Below are positions 7,580 to 16,500 of a stretch of DNA of 64,000 nucleotides, piece after piece. Location: NCBI GenBank assembly GCA_963974715.1, contig CAXBDK010000010.1:1-64000 (forward strand), in the 5' to 3' direction. The position numbers were made by a program, and so were the translations under genes. This DNA comes from Sediminicola sp963974715 (lineage in GTDB: Bacteria > Bacteroidota > Bacteroidia > Flavobacteriales > Flavobacteriaceae). Position 1 is the first letter of the stretch. Each line of letters starts with the position of its first letter. The notes below the pieces were generated by a model. It ran no database searches. It was given only the letters and a program-made list of their open reading frames with translations, and had not been told where the DNA came from.

Positions 7580-8590
7580 TTATATTTTGGCGGATTTGAC
7601 GGTCTTGACGATCCTTCCGGCAATCTTATATGGATCTCCATTGGAAGCCGGTCTCCTGTCTTCCAACCAGCCTTTCCAGCCTTTTTGTACGGTAATGATC
7701 GGAATCCTGATGGAGGCGCCCCTATCGGATATACCGTAGCTGAAATCATGTATGGAAGCGGTTTCGTGCTTACCGGTAAGACGTTGGTCGTTAAACTCGC
7801 CATAAACCGCAATATGCTCGGCGGTAACTGGTCTGAACGCTTCACAGATTTTCTCGTACACTTCCCTGGAACCGCAGGTCCTTAAGGTAGAGTTGGAGAA
7901 GTTGGCGTGCATTCCGGAACCGTTCCAATCCCCTTTGATCGGTTTTGGGTGGTACTCTATATAATAACCGTACTGTTCGGTCAACCTGTCCAATAGGTAC
8001 CTGGCGACCCAAATCTCGTCACCGGCCCTTTTGGCACCTTTTGAAAACAATTGGAATTCCCACTGTCCGCTGGCAACTTCTTGGTTGATCCCCTCAAAGT
8101 TCAGTCCCGCGGCAATACATAGGTCTGCGTGCTCTTCCACAAAATCCCTGCCATGGGTGTTCTTGCCGCCCACAGAGCAGTAGTACATTCCCTGAGGCCC
8201 TGGATATCCTCCTACGGGAAACCCTAGCGGAAGTTGTGTGCTCTTGTCCATGATAAAATATTCCTGCTCAAAACCGAACCAGAAATCGTTGTCCTCGTCC
8301 TCAATGGTGGCCCTTGCGTTGGAAACATGTGGTGTCCCATCTGGATTCAATACTTCCGTCATCACCAAATACCCGTTCTTTCTTGCGGGATCGGGGAAAA
8401 TGGCGACCGGTTTAAGCAAACAGTCCGAAGACCCACCTTCTGCCTGTTTTGTAGAGCTGCCGTCAAATGACCATACTGGACAGTCCTCCAATTTGCCACT
8501 GAAATCATCCTCTATTTTGGTCTTGCTCCTAAGGTTTGCAGTTGGTTCATAACCATCCAACCAAATGTACTCTAATTTAGATTTACTCAT
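7580..8590 (-). CDS. Glutamine synthetase type II (GSII)
   Basis: This 336-aa cytoplasmic enzyme joins ammonium to glutamate with ATP. The length and motifs are of the GSII (eukaryote-like) class: DGSSTKQAEG for substrate binding, GFEQEYF with the metal-binding glutamates, GDWNGSGMHANFS around the ATP-binding loop, and RGASIRIP. It is divergent from the GSIII gene across a 201-base region. A -7 element (TATTTTTG, 8626-8633) lies 36 bases upstream, and an inverted-repeat box (8651-8669) covers the -33 area, which suggests control by nitrogen status. Confidence 0.95.
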   Translation of the reverse strand: MSKSKLEYIWLDGYEPTANLRSKTKIEDDFSGKLEDCPVWSFDGSSTKQAEGGSSDCLLKPVAIFPDPARKNGYLVMTEVLNPDGTPHVSNARATIEDEDNDFWFGFEQEYFIMDKSTQLPLGFPVGGYPGPQGMYYCSVGGKNTHGRDFVEEHADLCIAAGLNFEGINQEVASGQWEFQLFSKGAKRAGDEIWVARYLLDRLTEQYGYYIEYHPKPIKGDWNGSGMHANFSNSTLRTCGSREVYEKICEAFRPVTAEHIAVYGEFNDQRLTGKHETASIHDFSYGISDRGASIRIPIITVQKGWKGWLEDRRPASNGDPYKIAGRIVKTVKSAKI

Positions 8591-8625
8591 AATCTTGGTA
8601 GTTAGTTTTACGCTTTTAAGACAAA

Positions 8626-8633
8626 CAAAAATA
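8626..8633 (-). promoter_or_regulatory. -7 element of the GSII gene
   Basis: TATTTTTG on the minus strand. No TTG is found at the usual -33 distance; instead that position is occupied by the box at 8651-8669, consistent with activator-dependent or repressed transcription. Confidence 0.6.
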
Positions 8634-8650
8634 TGTTTTTTTGCGAATCT

Positions 8651-8669
8651 ACCTAAATTTTGAGGGGGT
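8651..8669. promoter_or_regulatory. Putative nitrogen box A (ACC-N10-GGGGGT)
   Basis: An inverted repeat ACC, TAAATTTTGA, GGGGGT, placed 17 bases from the GSII -7 element. It matches the box at 44176-44196 before glnK in sequence (both contain ATTT, GA and a G run) and in distance to the -7 element. Confidence 0.55.
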
Positions 8670-8700
8670 AATTCTTTTTTCCAATAATATATTTTTATTT

Positions 8701-8720
8701 ACCCTTGTTTTATTGGGGGT
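8701..8720. promoter_or_regulatory. Putative nitrogen box B (ACCC-N10-GGGGGT)
   Basis: Inverted repeat ACCC, TTGTTTTATT, GGGGGT, followed by ATTTTG. It resembles the distal box before glnK (44230-44248), which also begins ACCCTT and is followed by ATTTG. It lies 45 bases upstream of the GSIII -7 element. Confidence 0.55.
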
Positions 8721-8741
8721 ATTTTGCTTTTAATTTATTTA

Positions 8742-8773
8742 TTGAGGTATAAATTATTAAATTCTTAATTTTG
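8742..8773 (+). promoter_or_regulatory. Promoter of the GSIII gene
   Basis: TTG (8742-8744), 21 bases, TAATTTTG (8766-8773). The in-frame TTG at 8771 lies inside this element, so it cannot be the start codon; the ATG at 8792 is used. Confidence 0.7.
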
Positions 8774-8791
8774 TCCAAACACAATTTTTAT

Positions 8792-10978
8792 ATGTCCACA
8801 TTACGATTTTCAGCCATTGCCGAAAGCAATAAAAGGGAACGGATCGCCATCGCCGAAAAGGGCAGGCGTTCGGAACTGTTCGGCATCAATGTTTTTAACG
8901 ATGATAAAATGTTGCAGTACCTTACCAAGGATGCCTATGAACGGGTAAAGGGAGCTGTCTTTTCGGGCCTAAAGATCGACCGTAAGGTGGCGGACCAGAT
9001 AGCGGAGGGAATGAAGACATGGGCCATTGGGATGGGTGCCACCCATTATACCCATTGGTTCCAGCCGCTTACAGGGGCCACGGCAGAGAAACACGATGCC
9101 TTTTTCGATCTTTTGCCAGACGGGAAGGCCCTGGAAAAATTCGGTGGCGGACAATTGGTACAACAGGAACCCGATGCTTCCAGTTTCCCCAATGGTGGGA
9201 TCAGGAATACTTTCGAGGCCAGGGGGTATACCGCATGGGATCCCACTTCCCCTGCCTTTATCTATGGTTCCACCCTTTGTATCCCTACCATATTCGTGGC
9301 CTATACCGGGGAGGCGCTCGATTACAAGGCCCCGCTGCTCAGGGCGCTCAACGCCGTGGACGAAGCGGCGACCGCAGTGGCCAAATATTTCGACAAGAAC
9401 GTGGTAAAGGTAAGTGCCACCCTGGGGTGGGAACAGGAATATTTTTTGGTGGACAAGGCCCTGGCGTATTCCCGGCCCGATATCCTGCTTACGGGAAGGA
9501 CCTTGGTAGGAAATTCCGCCGCCAAGGGACAGCAGTTGGACGACCATTACTTTGGGGTCATCCCCACTAGGGTACTAAGCTTTATGAGCGATCTGGAAAA
9601 GGAATGTACCAAGCTGGGAATTCCGGTCAAGACCAGGCACAATGAAGTGGCCCCCAACCAGTTTGAGCTGGCCCCCGTATTCGAGGAGGCCAATTTGGCG
9701 GTGGACCATAACCTGTTGCTGATGGACGTGATGGAAAAGATAGCCGACCGGCACAGCTTTAAGGTATTGTTCCACGAAAAGCCCTTTGCGGGGATCAACG
9801 GGTCCGGTAAGCACAACAACTGGTCTTTGGCCACCGATACGGGGGTAAACCTTCTTAGCCCTGGATCGACGCCCATGAAGAACCTTCAGTTCCTCACATT
9901 TTTTATAAATACCCTCAAAGCGGTCGACACCTACGAAGAACTCTTGCGGTCTTCCATCGCATCTGCCAGCAATGATCACCGATTGGGCGCCAATGAAGCG
10001 CCGCCCGCCATTTTTTCCATTTTTATCGGAAAACAGCTCAGCGAGGTGCTGGACGAACTCGAGGGCGTATCCCAGGGAAAACTGTCGCCCGAAGAGAAGA
10101 CCGAACTAAAGCTGAACGTGGTGGGGAAGATCCCGGAAATCCTGCTGGACAATACCGATCGGAACCGTACCTCCCCATTTGCCTTTACCGGCAACAAATT
10201 TGAAATGAGGGGCGTGGGTTCCAAGGCCAACTGTGCCAAGCCCATGACCATTCTGAACACCATTGTGGCCAAACAGCTGTTGGCCTTTAAAAAGGAGGTG
10301 GATAACTTGGTGGACAAGAAAAACCTCAAAAAGGACGAGGCCATCTTCAATGTACTTCGTGAATATATAAAAACATCCAAAAGGATCCGATTCGAAGGGG
10401 ACGGTTACAGCGGGGACTGGGAAAAGGAGTCCAAAAGAAGGAAGCTGAGCAACAACAAGACCACTCCGGCCGCCCTACAGGTGCTTACCTCCAAGGAGAG
10501 CCTACAGCTACTGAGCTCCATGAAGGTACTGAGCGAAGTGGAGGTCCGCGCCCGGCAGGAAGTGGAACTGGAAGCCTATATCATGCACCTGCAGATAGAG
10601 GGACGGATGTTCAACGAGCTGGTCTATAACTATATTCTCCCTTCAGTGGTGGAATACCAGAACAACCTGATCAAAAACGTGATGGGCCTGAAGGACATCT
10701 ATGGGGCCGCGCATAAAACCCTTACCGAGGGGCAATTGGCGATCGTGGAGAGCCTAGCGGAGCACCTTAGGGAGCTAAAGAAAAAAACGGACGAAATGAC
10801 GGACGCCCGGAAGAGGGCCAACTCGCTTAAGGATATAAACAAACGGGCCAATGCCTATTGTGACGATATCAAGCCCTATTTTGATCAGATCCGTTACCAT
10901 TGCGACAAACTGGAACGTTTGGTGGACGACCGGCTCTGGCCGCTTACCAAGTATAGGGAACTTTTGTTCATCAAATAG
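8792..10978 (+). CDS. glnN: Glutamine synthetase type III (GSIII)
   Basis: This 728-aa enzyme is the large GSIII form known from Bacteroides and cyanobacteria. It carries out the same ATP-dependent ammonium-to-glutamine reaction as the GSII gene next door. Visible motifs are GWEQEYFLVD (metal-binding glutamates), NGSGKHNNWSL (ATP loop), and FTGNKFEMRGVGS, with the GSIII-specific N-terminal domain and a long helical C-terminus. The start at 8792 (MSTLRFSAIAESNK) fits the family and the promoter. Why the cell keeps two unrelated GS classes side by side is not clear; different induction by nitrogen supply is the likely reason. Confidence 0.95.
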   Translation: MSTLRFSAIAESNKRERIAIAEKGRRSELFGINVFNDDKMLQYLTKDAYERVKGAVFSGLKIDRKVADQIAEGMKTWAIGMGATHYTHWFQPLTGATAEKHDAFFDLLPDGKALEKFGGGQLVQQEPDASSFPNGGIRNTFEARGYTAWDPTSPAFIYGSTLCIPTIFVAYTGEALDYKAPLLRALNAVDEAATAVAKYFDKNVVKVSATLGWEQEYFLVDKALAYSRPDILLTGRTLVGNSAAKGQQLDDHYFGVIPTRVLSFMSDLEKECTKLGIPVKTRHNEVAPNQFELAPVFEEANLAVDHNLLLMDVMEKIADRHSFKVLFHEKPFAGINGSGKHNNWSLATDTGVNLLSPGSTPMKNLQFLTFFINTLKAVDTYEELLRSSIASASNDHRLGANEAPPAIFSIFIGKQLSEVLDELEGVSQGKLSPEEKTELKLNVVGKIPEILLDNTDRNRTSPFAFTGNKFEMRGVGSKANCAKPMTILNTIVAKQLLAFKKEVDNLVDKKNLKKDEAIFNVLREYIKTSKRIRFEGDGYSGDWEKESKRRKLSNNKTTPAALQVLTSKESLQLLSSMKVLSEVEVRARQEVELEAYIMHLQIEGRMFNELVYNYILPSVVEYQNNLIKNVMGLKDIYGAAHKTLTEGQLAIVESLAEHLRELKKKTDEMTDARKRANSLKDINKRANAYCDDIKPYFDQIRYHCDKLERLVDDRLWPLTKYRELLFIK

Positions 10979-11034
10979 TACCCGGAAATAAATTTTATTG
11001 CACTCAATGTATGGCCTTTTTTTGGGGATTGGCC

Positions 11035-11042
11035 TATTTTTG
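11035..11042 (+). promoter_or_regulatory. -7 element of the purM-like gene
   Basis: TATTTTTG, 19 bases before the ATG at 11062. It excludes the earlier in-frame ATG at 11011. Confidence 0.55.
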
Positions 11043-11061
11043 TGCCAAAGAAAAAATCTAC

Positions 11062-12240
11062 ATGGGTTCATCCAGCAGTGAAAGATACAATCAGCGCGGG
11101 GTTTCCGCTGCCAAGGAAGATGTGCACGGCGCCATTAAAAATATAGACAAGGGGCTGTATCCCAAGGCCTTTTGCAAAATTGTGCCGGATCATTTGACCA
11201 ATGATGGGGAGTATTGTCTGGTGATGCACGCCGACGGGGCGGGCACAAAGTCGTCCTTGGCCTATATGTACTGGAAGGAAACGGGAGATCTTTCGGTATG
11301 GAAGGGGATCGCCCAAGATGCCCTTGTGATGAACCTGGACGACCTGATCTGCGTGGGCGCCACGGACAACATCATGCTCTCGTCCACTATTGGACGCAAC
11401 AAGAACAGGATTCCGGCGGAGGTCATTTCGGCCATCATCAACGGATCCGAGGAATTGATCGCCGATCTAAGGGAACACGGTATTACGATTCATTCCACCG
11501 GGGGGGAGACCGCCGATGTGGGCGATCTGGTACGGACCATTATCGTGGACAGCACGGTTACCGCCCGATTAAAGAGGAGCGATGTGATCGACAATGCCAA
11601 TATTCGGGCGGGGGATGTGATCGTTGGCCTGGAATCCTTCGGGCAGGCAACCTACGAGACCGGTTACAACGGTGGTATGGGCAGCAATGGGCTGACCTCT
11701 GCCAGACATGATGTCTTTGCCAAATACCTGGCACAAAAATACCCCGAAAGCTATGATGCCGAGGTACCGGAACACTTGGTATACGCGGGCAAGGTAAAAC
11801 TTACCGATCCCGTTCCGGACGCGCCCTTGGACGCGGGAAAACTGGTGCTGTCGCCCACAAGGACCTATGCGCCCATCGTTAAGGCCATCCTTGAAAAACA
11901 TTCGGCAGGTGACATCCATGGGATGGTGCACTGTAGCGGGGGCGCGCAGACCAAGGTTCTGCATTTTGTGGACGGACTCCATATTATAAAGGATAACCTC
12001 TTTGAGGTACCCCCTCTCTTCAAACTGATCCAGGAACAGTCGGGCACCGATTGGAAAGAGATGTACCAAGTGTTCAATTGTGGCCACCGACTGGAATTTT
12101 ATGTTCCGGAAGAACTTGCGGGACCCATCATCCAAATTGCCGAAAGCTTTGGCGTGCGCGGTAAAATAGTGGGCAAGGTGGAAGCATCCACGGAAAAAAA
12201 ACTGACCATTCGGGGCCCATATGGGGAGTTTGTCTATTGA
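11062..12240 (+). CDS. purM: Phosphoribosylformylglycinamidine cyclo-ligase (AIR synthase), Bacteroidota form
   Basis: The 392-aa cytoplasmic protein belongs to the PurM/AIR-synthase family, which closes the imidazole ring in purine synthesis with ATP. It begins with the family-typical RYNQRGVSAAKEDVH, contains HADGAGTKSS near residue 60 and STGGETADVGDLVRT near 150, and later GMVHCSGGAQTK. The longer form is usual in Flavobacteriaceae, where it lies close to prfA and pyrF as here. Assignment as the true PurM rather than a related paralog rests on this and on the absence of any other candidate in the window. Confidence 0.85.
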   Translation: MGSSSSERYNQRGVSAAKEDVHGAIKNIDKGLYPKAFCKIVPDHLTNDGEYCLVMHADGAGTKSSLAYMYWKETGDLSVWKGIAQDALVMNLDDLICVGATDNIMLSSTIGRNKNRIPAEVISAIINGSEELIADLREHGITIHSTGGETADVGDLVRTIIVDSTVTARLKRSDVIDNANIRAGDVIVGLESFGQATYETGYNGGMGSNGLTSARHDVFAKYLAQKYPESYDAEVPEHLVYAGKVKLTDPVPDAPLDAGKLVLSPTRTYAPIVKAILEKHSAGDIHGMVHCSGGAQTKVLHFVDGLHIIKDNLFEVPPLFKLIQEQSGTDWKEMYQVFNCGHRLEFYVPEELAGPIIQIAESFGVRGKIVGKVEASTEKKLTIRGPYGEFVY

Positions 12241-12400
12241 GATATATGATCGCTCGGGGTATCTGACGTTCATGGTAGGGAACCTTTTTGGATTCACTAC
12301 TTCGCCAAAAAGAAATTTTTCGATCCCAATGCCTTCTTTAAAGGAATTTCACATACGAATCCGTGATTTAATACGTTTTTTGTAAAAAGGGCATCACGCT

Positions 12401-12841
12401 ATGGAGAGAAAGGTTTTTTTACGGACATTGGGCGCCGGGGCGGCGTTTGCGCTTACGTTTCCCTGTTTGGGCGGATGTTCCAAGGATGGCGAAAATGGGG
12501 ATATGGTTCCCGTTCCTTCCGGGGTGGATTTTACGATCGACCTGACCTCGGAGGAAGCGGCCAATTTGGCCAACGATGGAGGTTTTATCCTTAAGAATCT
12601 GGTGGTGGTGGTACGGAATTTGGAAGGCGACTTTGTAGCGGCCAGTCAGGTGTGCAGCCACCAGTCCTATGACCAGGTGCGCTTTGTGGGCCAAGATGGG
12701 GGCATTTTCCATTGCGATGTGCACGGCTCCCGTTTTGCACAGGACGGCACTCCCTTGAACCAAGTGGACAATAAGGCCCCGTTGCCCTTAAAGATTTTCC
12801 AAACTGAACTGAACGGGGATATACTGAGGGTATTCGAATAG
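12401..12841 (+). CDS. Rieske-type [2Fe-2S] lipoprotein
   Basis: This 146-aa protein has a lipoprotein signal with lipobox LGGC (Cys26) and a Rieske domain. The cluster ligands are visible as C85-S-H87 and C105-DV-H108; the second motif continues GSRF as in CPCHGSRF of classic Rieske proteins. The second cysteine of each classic motif is lacking, as in Rieske ferredoxins. It is probably anchored to a membrane facing the periplasm, acting in electron transfer. The next gene, 120 bases away on the same strand, is an ApbE flavin transferase, so a small redox module is likely. The partner is not known. Confidence 0.85.
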   Translation: MERKVFLRTLGAGAAFALTFPCLGGCSKDGENGDMVPVPSGVDFTIDLTSEEAANLANDGGFILKNLVVVVRNLEGDFVAASQVCSHQSYDQVRFVGQDGGIFHCDVHGSRFAQDGTPLNQVDNKAPLPLKIFQTELNGDILRVFE

Positions 12842-12961
12842 GTCTTGCCTTTCCCCAAGGACCGCATAAAAAAGATAGTGAACAATTTAATTAGATCTTA
12901 ATGTATCGGGAATAAGGGCTTGGTCCCACATCCGGTACATATCCATTTAAAAGTAGCCCAT

Positions 12962-13960
12962 GTGAGACAGGTGGTTTTCCAAATATGGATGTTCTTGATG
13001 GCCTGGTCTTCCCAGGGTCAAAACACCCCCTACGTTACAGTGAGCAGGACCATGGACCTGATGGGCAGCAGTTGTGAGATAAGTGTGGTGGCAGTGGACG
13101 AGGAAATAGGCTATATCAATATTGAGGAAGCCGTGGCCGAAATCCAGCGCATCGAAAAGATGATCTCCACCACGGATAAAAGCTCGGAAACCTATCTAAT
13201 CAATGAAAATGCTGGCATTGGACCTGTGAAGGTCGGGGCCGATCTCTTTAAGCTCATCGAGCGTTCCATACAGATATCCGAAATTACGGAAGGCGCCTTT
13301 GATATTACCTATGCGGTGCTCGACAATATCTGGAGGTTCGATGGTAGTATGAAGTACCCTCCCACGGAAAGGGAGATCAAAGGGGCGCTTGAAAAGGTGG
13401 GGTATAAAAAAATTATCCTGGACCCAACGGAATCCACGGTCTTTTTAAAGGAAAAGGGGATGAAGATCAGTTTTGTGGGAATCGGGAAGGGCTATGCGGC
13501 CGATATGGCAAAAGAGTTTTTGGTCTCCAAGGAAGTGCGTGCCGGCATGATCAATGCCGGGGGGGACCTTACCACATGGGGAACCCGGGCCAGCGGTGAA
13601 AAATGGCTCCTTGGAGTGGACGACCCCGAAGATCCCGAAAAAATACTGAGTTGGCTGCCCATAGTGGAATCTTCGGCGGCCACTTCCCTGCACGATGAAA
13701 AGTTCTTGAACTTTGGGGGCATACAATATACCGATGTTATGGATCCCCGAACCGGGTATCCTTCCACCGGCATCCGCAGTGTCTCCATTTTTTCCAAGAC
13801 GGCTGAACTCAGCGACGCCCTGTCCACCGCAGTTTTTGTCCTGGGGGCTGTGGAAGGTTTGGCACTGATAGCCCAGCTTAGGGATACCCAGGCCCTTATC
13901 GTGGACACCAACAACCAATTGCACAAAAGCAGCGGGCTGATCCTGAAAACCAGTAAATAG
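12962..13960 (+). CDS. apbE: FAD:protein FMN transferase (ApbE family)
   Basis: This enzyme moves FMN from FAD onto threonine residues of periplasmic redox proteins such as NqrB/C or RnfG. Visible motifs are GIGKGYAADM, INAGGDLTTWG, DPRTGYP and ELSDALSTAVFVLG. The N-terminus looks like a signal peptide ending near SSQGQ. The start is uncertain: GTG at 12962 gives RQVVFQIWMFLMAWSSQGQ as signal; ATG at 12989 would shorten it, and a TTG at 12920 adds an unlikely extension. No obvious flavoprotein target lies nearby; the Rieske lipoprotein gene just upstream suggests a shared pathway. Confidence 0.9.
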   Translation: MRQVVFQIWMFLMAWSSQGQNTPYVTVSRTMDLMGSSCEISVVAVDEEIGYINIEEAVAEIQRIEKMISTTDKSSETYLINENAGIGPVKVGADLFKLIERSIQISEITEGAFDITYAVLDNIWRFDGSMKYPPTEREIKGALEKVGYKKIILDPTESTVFLKEKGMKISFVGIGKGYAADMAKEFLVSKEVRAGMINAGGDLTTWGTRASGEKWLLGVDDPEDPEKILSWLPIVESSAATSLHDEKFLNFGGIQYTDVMDPRTGYPSTGIRSVSIFSKTAELSDALSTAVFVLGAVEGLALIAQLRDTQALIVDTNNQLHKSSGLILKTSK

Positions 13961-14139
13961 AACTTCTTTTCGGAAGCCGATAAGATCTGGGACATATGCT
14001 AAAAATGCCTTGTCGGGAGGGTTGTCAGCACCTAATGGGGATCCATGGAAATTCAGACCGTATATTTTTTGCTAAGTGACAAATCAATGGTTTAAGCTGT
14101 AAAAAAATTGTAAATTCGCAGCTTTAAGGGAAGTTGGAT

Positions 14140-15216
14140 ATGTTAGATAAATTAAATTACGTTAAACAACGTTTTGATGAGATTTCAGATCTGATCATAC
14201 AACCGGATATCATCTCCGATCAGAAACGGTATGTACAGTTGAACAAGGAATACAAGGACCTTAAGGCCTTGATGGAAAAACGGGAGCAGTACTTGGAACT
14301 CACCAATCTGATGACGGAGGCCTCGGAAATCATTGCCGATGGCAGCGATCCGGAAATGCTCGACATGGCCAAGATGCAGCTTGAGGAAGCCAAGGGGGCG
14401 TTGCCCCAATTGGAGGAAGCCATTAAATTTATGCTCATACCCAAGGATGCCGAAGACGCCAAAAATGTGGTCATGGAGATCAGGGCCGGTACCGGGGGCG
14501 ACGAAGCCAGTATCTTTGCAGGAGATCTTTTTAGGATGTACACCAAATATTGCGAATCGCGCGGATGGAGTACCAATGTCATCGATCTTAGCGAGGGCAC
14601 CAGCGGCGGTTATAAGGAAATCCAGTTCGAGGTGAACGGGGAGGATGTGTACGGCACCCTTAAATTTGAGGCAGGGGTGCACCGCGTGCAGCGGGTACCA
14701 CAGACGGAAACCCAGGGAAGGGTACATACAAGCGCCGCTACGGTAATGGTCTTGCCCGAAGCGGAAGAATTTGACGTACAGATCGATCCCAAGGACGTAC
14801 GCATCGATTATTTCTGTTCCTCCGGTCCTGGAGGGCAATCGGTAAACACCACCTATTCGGCGGTGCGCCTGACCCACCTGCCAACGGGACTGGTGGCCCA
14901 GTGCCAAGACCAGAAATCGCAGCATAAGAACAAGGACAAAGCATTCAGGGTACTGCGTTCGCGCCTGTACGACATGGAACTTGCCAAAAAGCAGGAGGAG
15001 GATGCGGCCAAAAGGAACTCACAAGTGAGCAGTGGTGACCGTTCCGCGAAAATTAGGACCTACAACTATCCCCAGGGCAGGGTTACCGACCATAGGATAG
15101 GGCTTACCCTTTACGACCTTCAGAACATTGTAGGGGGCGATATACAACGGATCGTGGATGAACTGAGCATGGTCTACAACACGGAGAAATTAAAGGAGGC
15201 CTCGGAAATTTTTTAG
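14140..15216 (+). CDS. prfA: Peptide chain release factor 1
   Basis: This 358-aa factor ends translation at UAA and UAG. The GGQ motif that triggers peptide release is at residues 231-233 (SSGPGGQSVN). The tripeptide anticodon position reads PQT (187-189) within RVPQTETQGRVHTSA, a PxT form as expected for RF1. The start at ATG 14140 (MLDKLNYVKQRFDE) agrees with the family; a TTG six bases earlier is not needed. The gene lies 48 bases upstream of pyrF on the same strand, an order common in Flavobacteriaceae. Confidence 0.96.
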   Translation: MLDKLNYVKQRFDEISDLIIQPDIISDQKRYVQLNKEYKDLKALMEKREQYLELTNLMTEASEIIADGSDPEMLDMAKMQLEEAKGALPQLEEAIKFMLIPKDAEDAKNVVMEIRAGTGGDEASIFAGDLFRMYTKYCESRGWSTNVIDLSEGTSGGYKEIQFEVNGEDVYGTLKFEAGVHRVQRVPQTETQGRVHTSAATVMVLPEAEEFDVQIDPKDVRIDYFCSSGPGGQSVNTTYSAVRLTHLPTGLVAQCQDQKSQHKNKDKAFRVLRSRLYDMELAKKQEEDAAKRNSQVSSGDRSAKIRTYNYPQGRVTDHRIGLTLYDLQNIVGGDIQRIVDELSMVYNTEKLKEASEIF

Positions 15217-15264
15217 GGAAGATCGTTGTCCATCTGCCTCTTTGACCGTTGAAAAATACATTGT

Positions 15265-16095
15265 ATGACCACTGCACAATTAACTGAACAGATCCGTAAA
15301 AAAAAATCCTTTCTATGTATAGGTCTGGATGTGGACCTTAAAAAGGTACCGGAGGGGATCTTGAAGGGGGAAGACCCCATTTTCGATTTCAACAAGGCCA
15401 TCATCGATGCCACACATGGGCATTGCGTTGCATATAAGCCCAATCTGGCGTTTTACGAAGCCCATGGGGAACGGGGATGGCGTTCTTTGCGCAGGACCGT
15501 AGGGTACCTTCGTACGGAGTACCCCGAAATTTTTACAATAGCCGATGCCAAGCGAGGGGATATAGGCAATACGGCGGGGATGTATGCCAAGGCATTTTTT
15601 GGGGACCTGGGTTTTGATTCCGTCACCATAGCCCCTTATATGGGCAAGGATTCCGTAGAGCCTTTCCTGGCGTACCCGGACAAACACACCATTTTGTTGG
15701 CGCTTACGTCCAATGAAGGTGCCTTCGATTTCCAGACCCAGGGCCAAGGGGGCATGGAGCTCTATAAAAAAGTACTGTCCGTTTCCCAAACCTATAAAAA
15801 TTCCGAAAACCTAATGTACGTTGTAGGGGCGACCAAGGCGTCCTATCTGGAAGAAGTACGCAAATTGGTGCCCGATAGCTTTTTATTGGTACCTGGGGTA
15901 GGGGCCCAAGGGGGCAGTTTAAAAGAGGTATGTAAATATGGGATGAACGATAGGGTAGGAATTTTGGTCAACTCATCCCGCGGAATCCTGTACGCATCCA
16001 ACGGAGCCGATTTTGCGGATGCTGCCAAGGTCGCTGCCAGGGAACTGCAACGTCAAATGGAGGAAGAGCTCTTGGAATATAAAAAGCTCAAATAA
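15265..16095 (+). CDS. pyrF: Orotidine 5'-phosphate decarboxylase
   Basis: This 276-aa enzyme makes UMP from OMP in pyrimidine synthesis. The catalytic D-x-K-x-x-D pattern is visible as DAKRGD at residues 94-99, and the phosphate-binding region appears as LVPGVGAQGG followed by NSSRGILYA. The length and motifs are of the longer OMPDC type found in Bacteroidota. It follows prfA closely and its last bases overlap the convergent small gene. Confidence 0.96.
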   Translation: MTTAQLTEQIRKKKSFLCIGLDVDLKKVPEGILKGEDPIFDFNKAIIDATHGHCVAYKPNLAFYEAHGERGWRSLRRTVGYLRTEYPEIFTIADAKRGDIGNTAGMYAKAFFGDLGFDSVTIAPYMGKDSVEPFLAYPDKHTILLALTSNEGAFDFQTQGQGGMELYKKVLSVSQTYKNSENLMYVVGATKASYLEEVRKLVPDSFLLVPGVGAQGGSLKEVCKYGMNDRVGILVNSSRGILYASNGADFADAAKVAARELQRQMEEELLEYKKLK

Positions 16096-16282
16096 GGCTT
16101 TCCAAGATCTTTTTGATCTTGGAAGCTTTGGACTCGAAGAAAGCCCCTAGTTCCGCATCGGTATATTTGATCGACGATGCTTTTTCCATGAATAGGTTGT
16201 ACTGATGCTCCAAGGAACCGATGGCACTGCTGTCGAGCGACAATGACGTACTGGAACCTACTTTACAATATTGATTTTCCAT
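16088..16282 (-). CDS. Small conserved protein, function unknown
   Basis: This 64-aa frame (MENQYCKVGSS at the start, KIKKILESLI at the end) looks helical and acidic to neutral. I recall similar short proteins in other Flavobacteriaceae but no function. A -7 element (TATATTTG, 16301-16308) is 18 bases upstream, which supports it as a gene. Its end overlaps the end of pyrF by 8 bases on the other strand. Confidence 0.65.
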   Translation of the reverse strand: MENQYCKVGSSTSLSLDSSAIGSLEHQYNLFMEKASSIKYTDAELGAFFESKASKIKKILESLI

Positions 16283-16300
16283 AGTTCAGTTGTTATATTA

Positions 16301-16308
16301 CAAATATA
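16301..16308 (-). promoter_or_regulatory. -7 element of the 64-aa gene
   Basis: TATATTTG on the minus strand, 18 bases before the ATG at 16282. No TTG at the usual distance. Confidence 0.5.
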
Positions 16309-16500
16309 CGGGCAAAGAGGACATTTAGATCTGTATGGGGAGTGGTATATGACTAAAAATCAGGTATTTTGACCGATTCTTTTTAAGCGATCGGTAAAAG
16401 GTCCGTTCTGGCCGACCAGTGACAGGCACATAAAAATAATCCCAGAAGACAGAAATACGGCGGGAATATGGGATTTTAATTTACATTTATAAAAAAAAGC

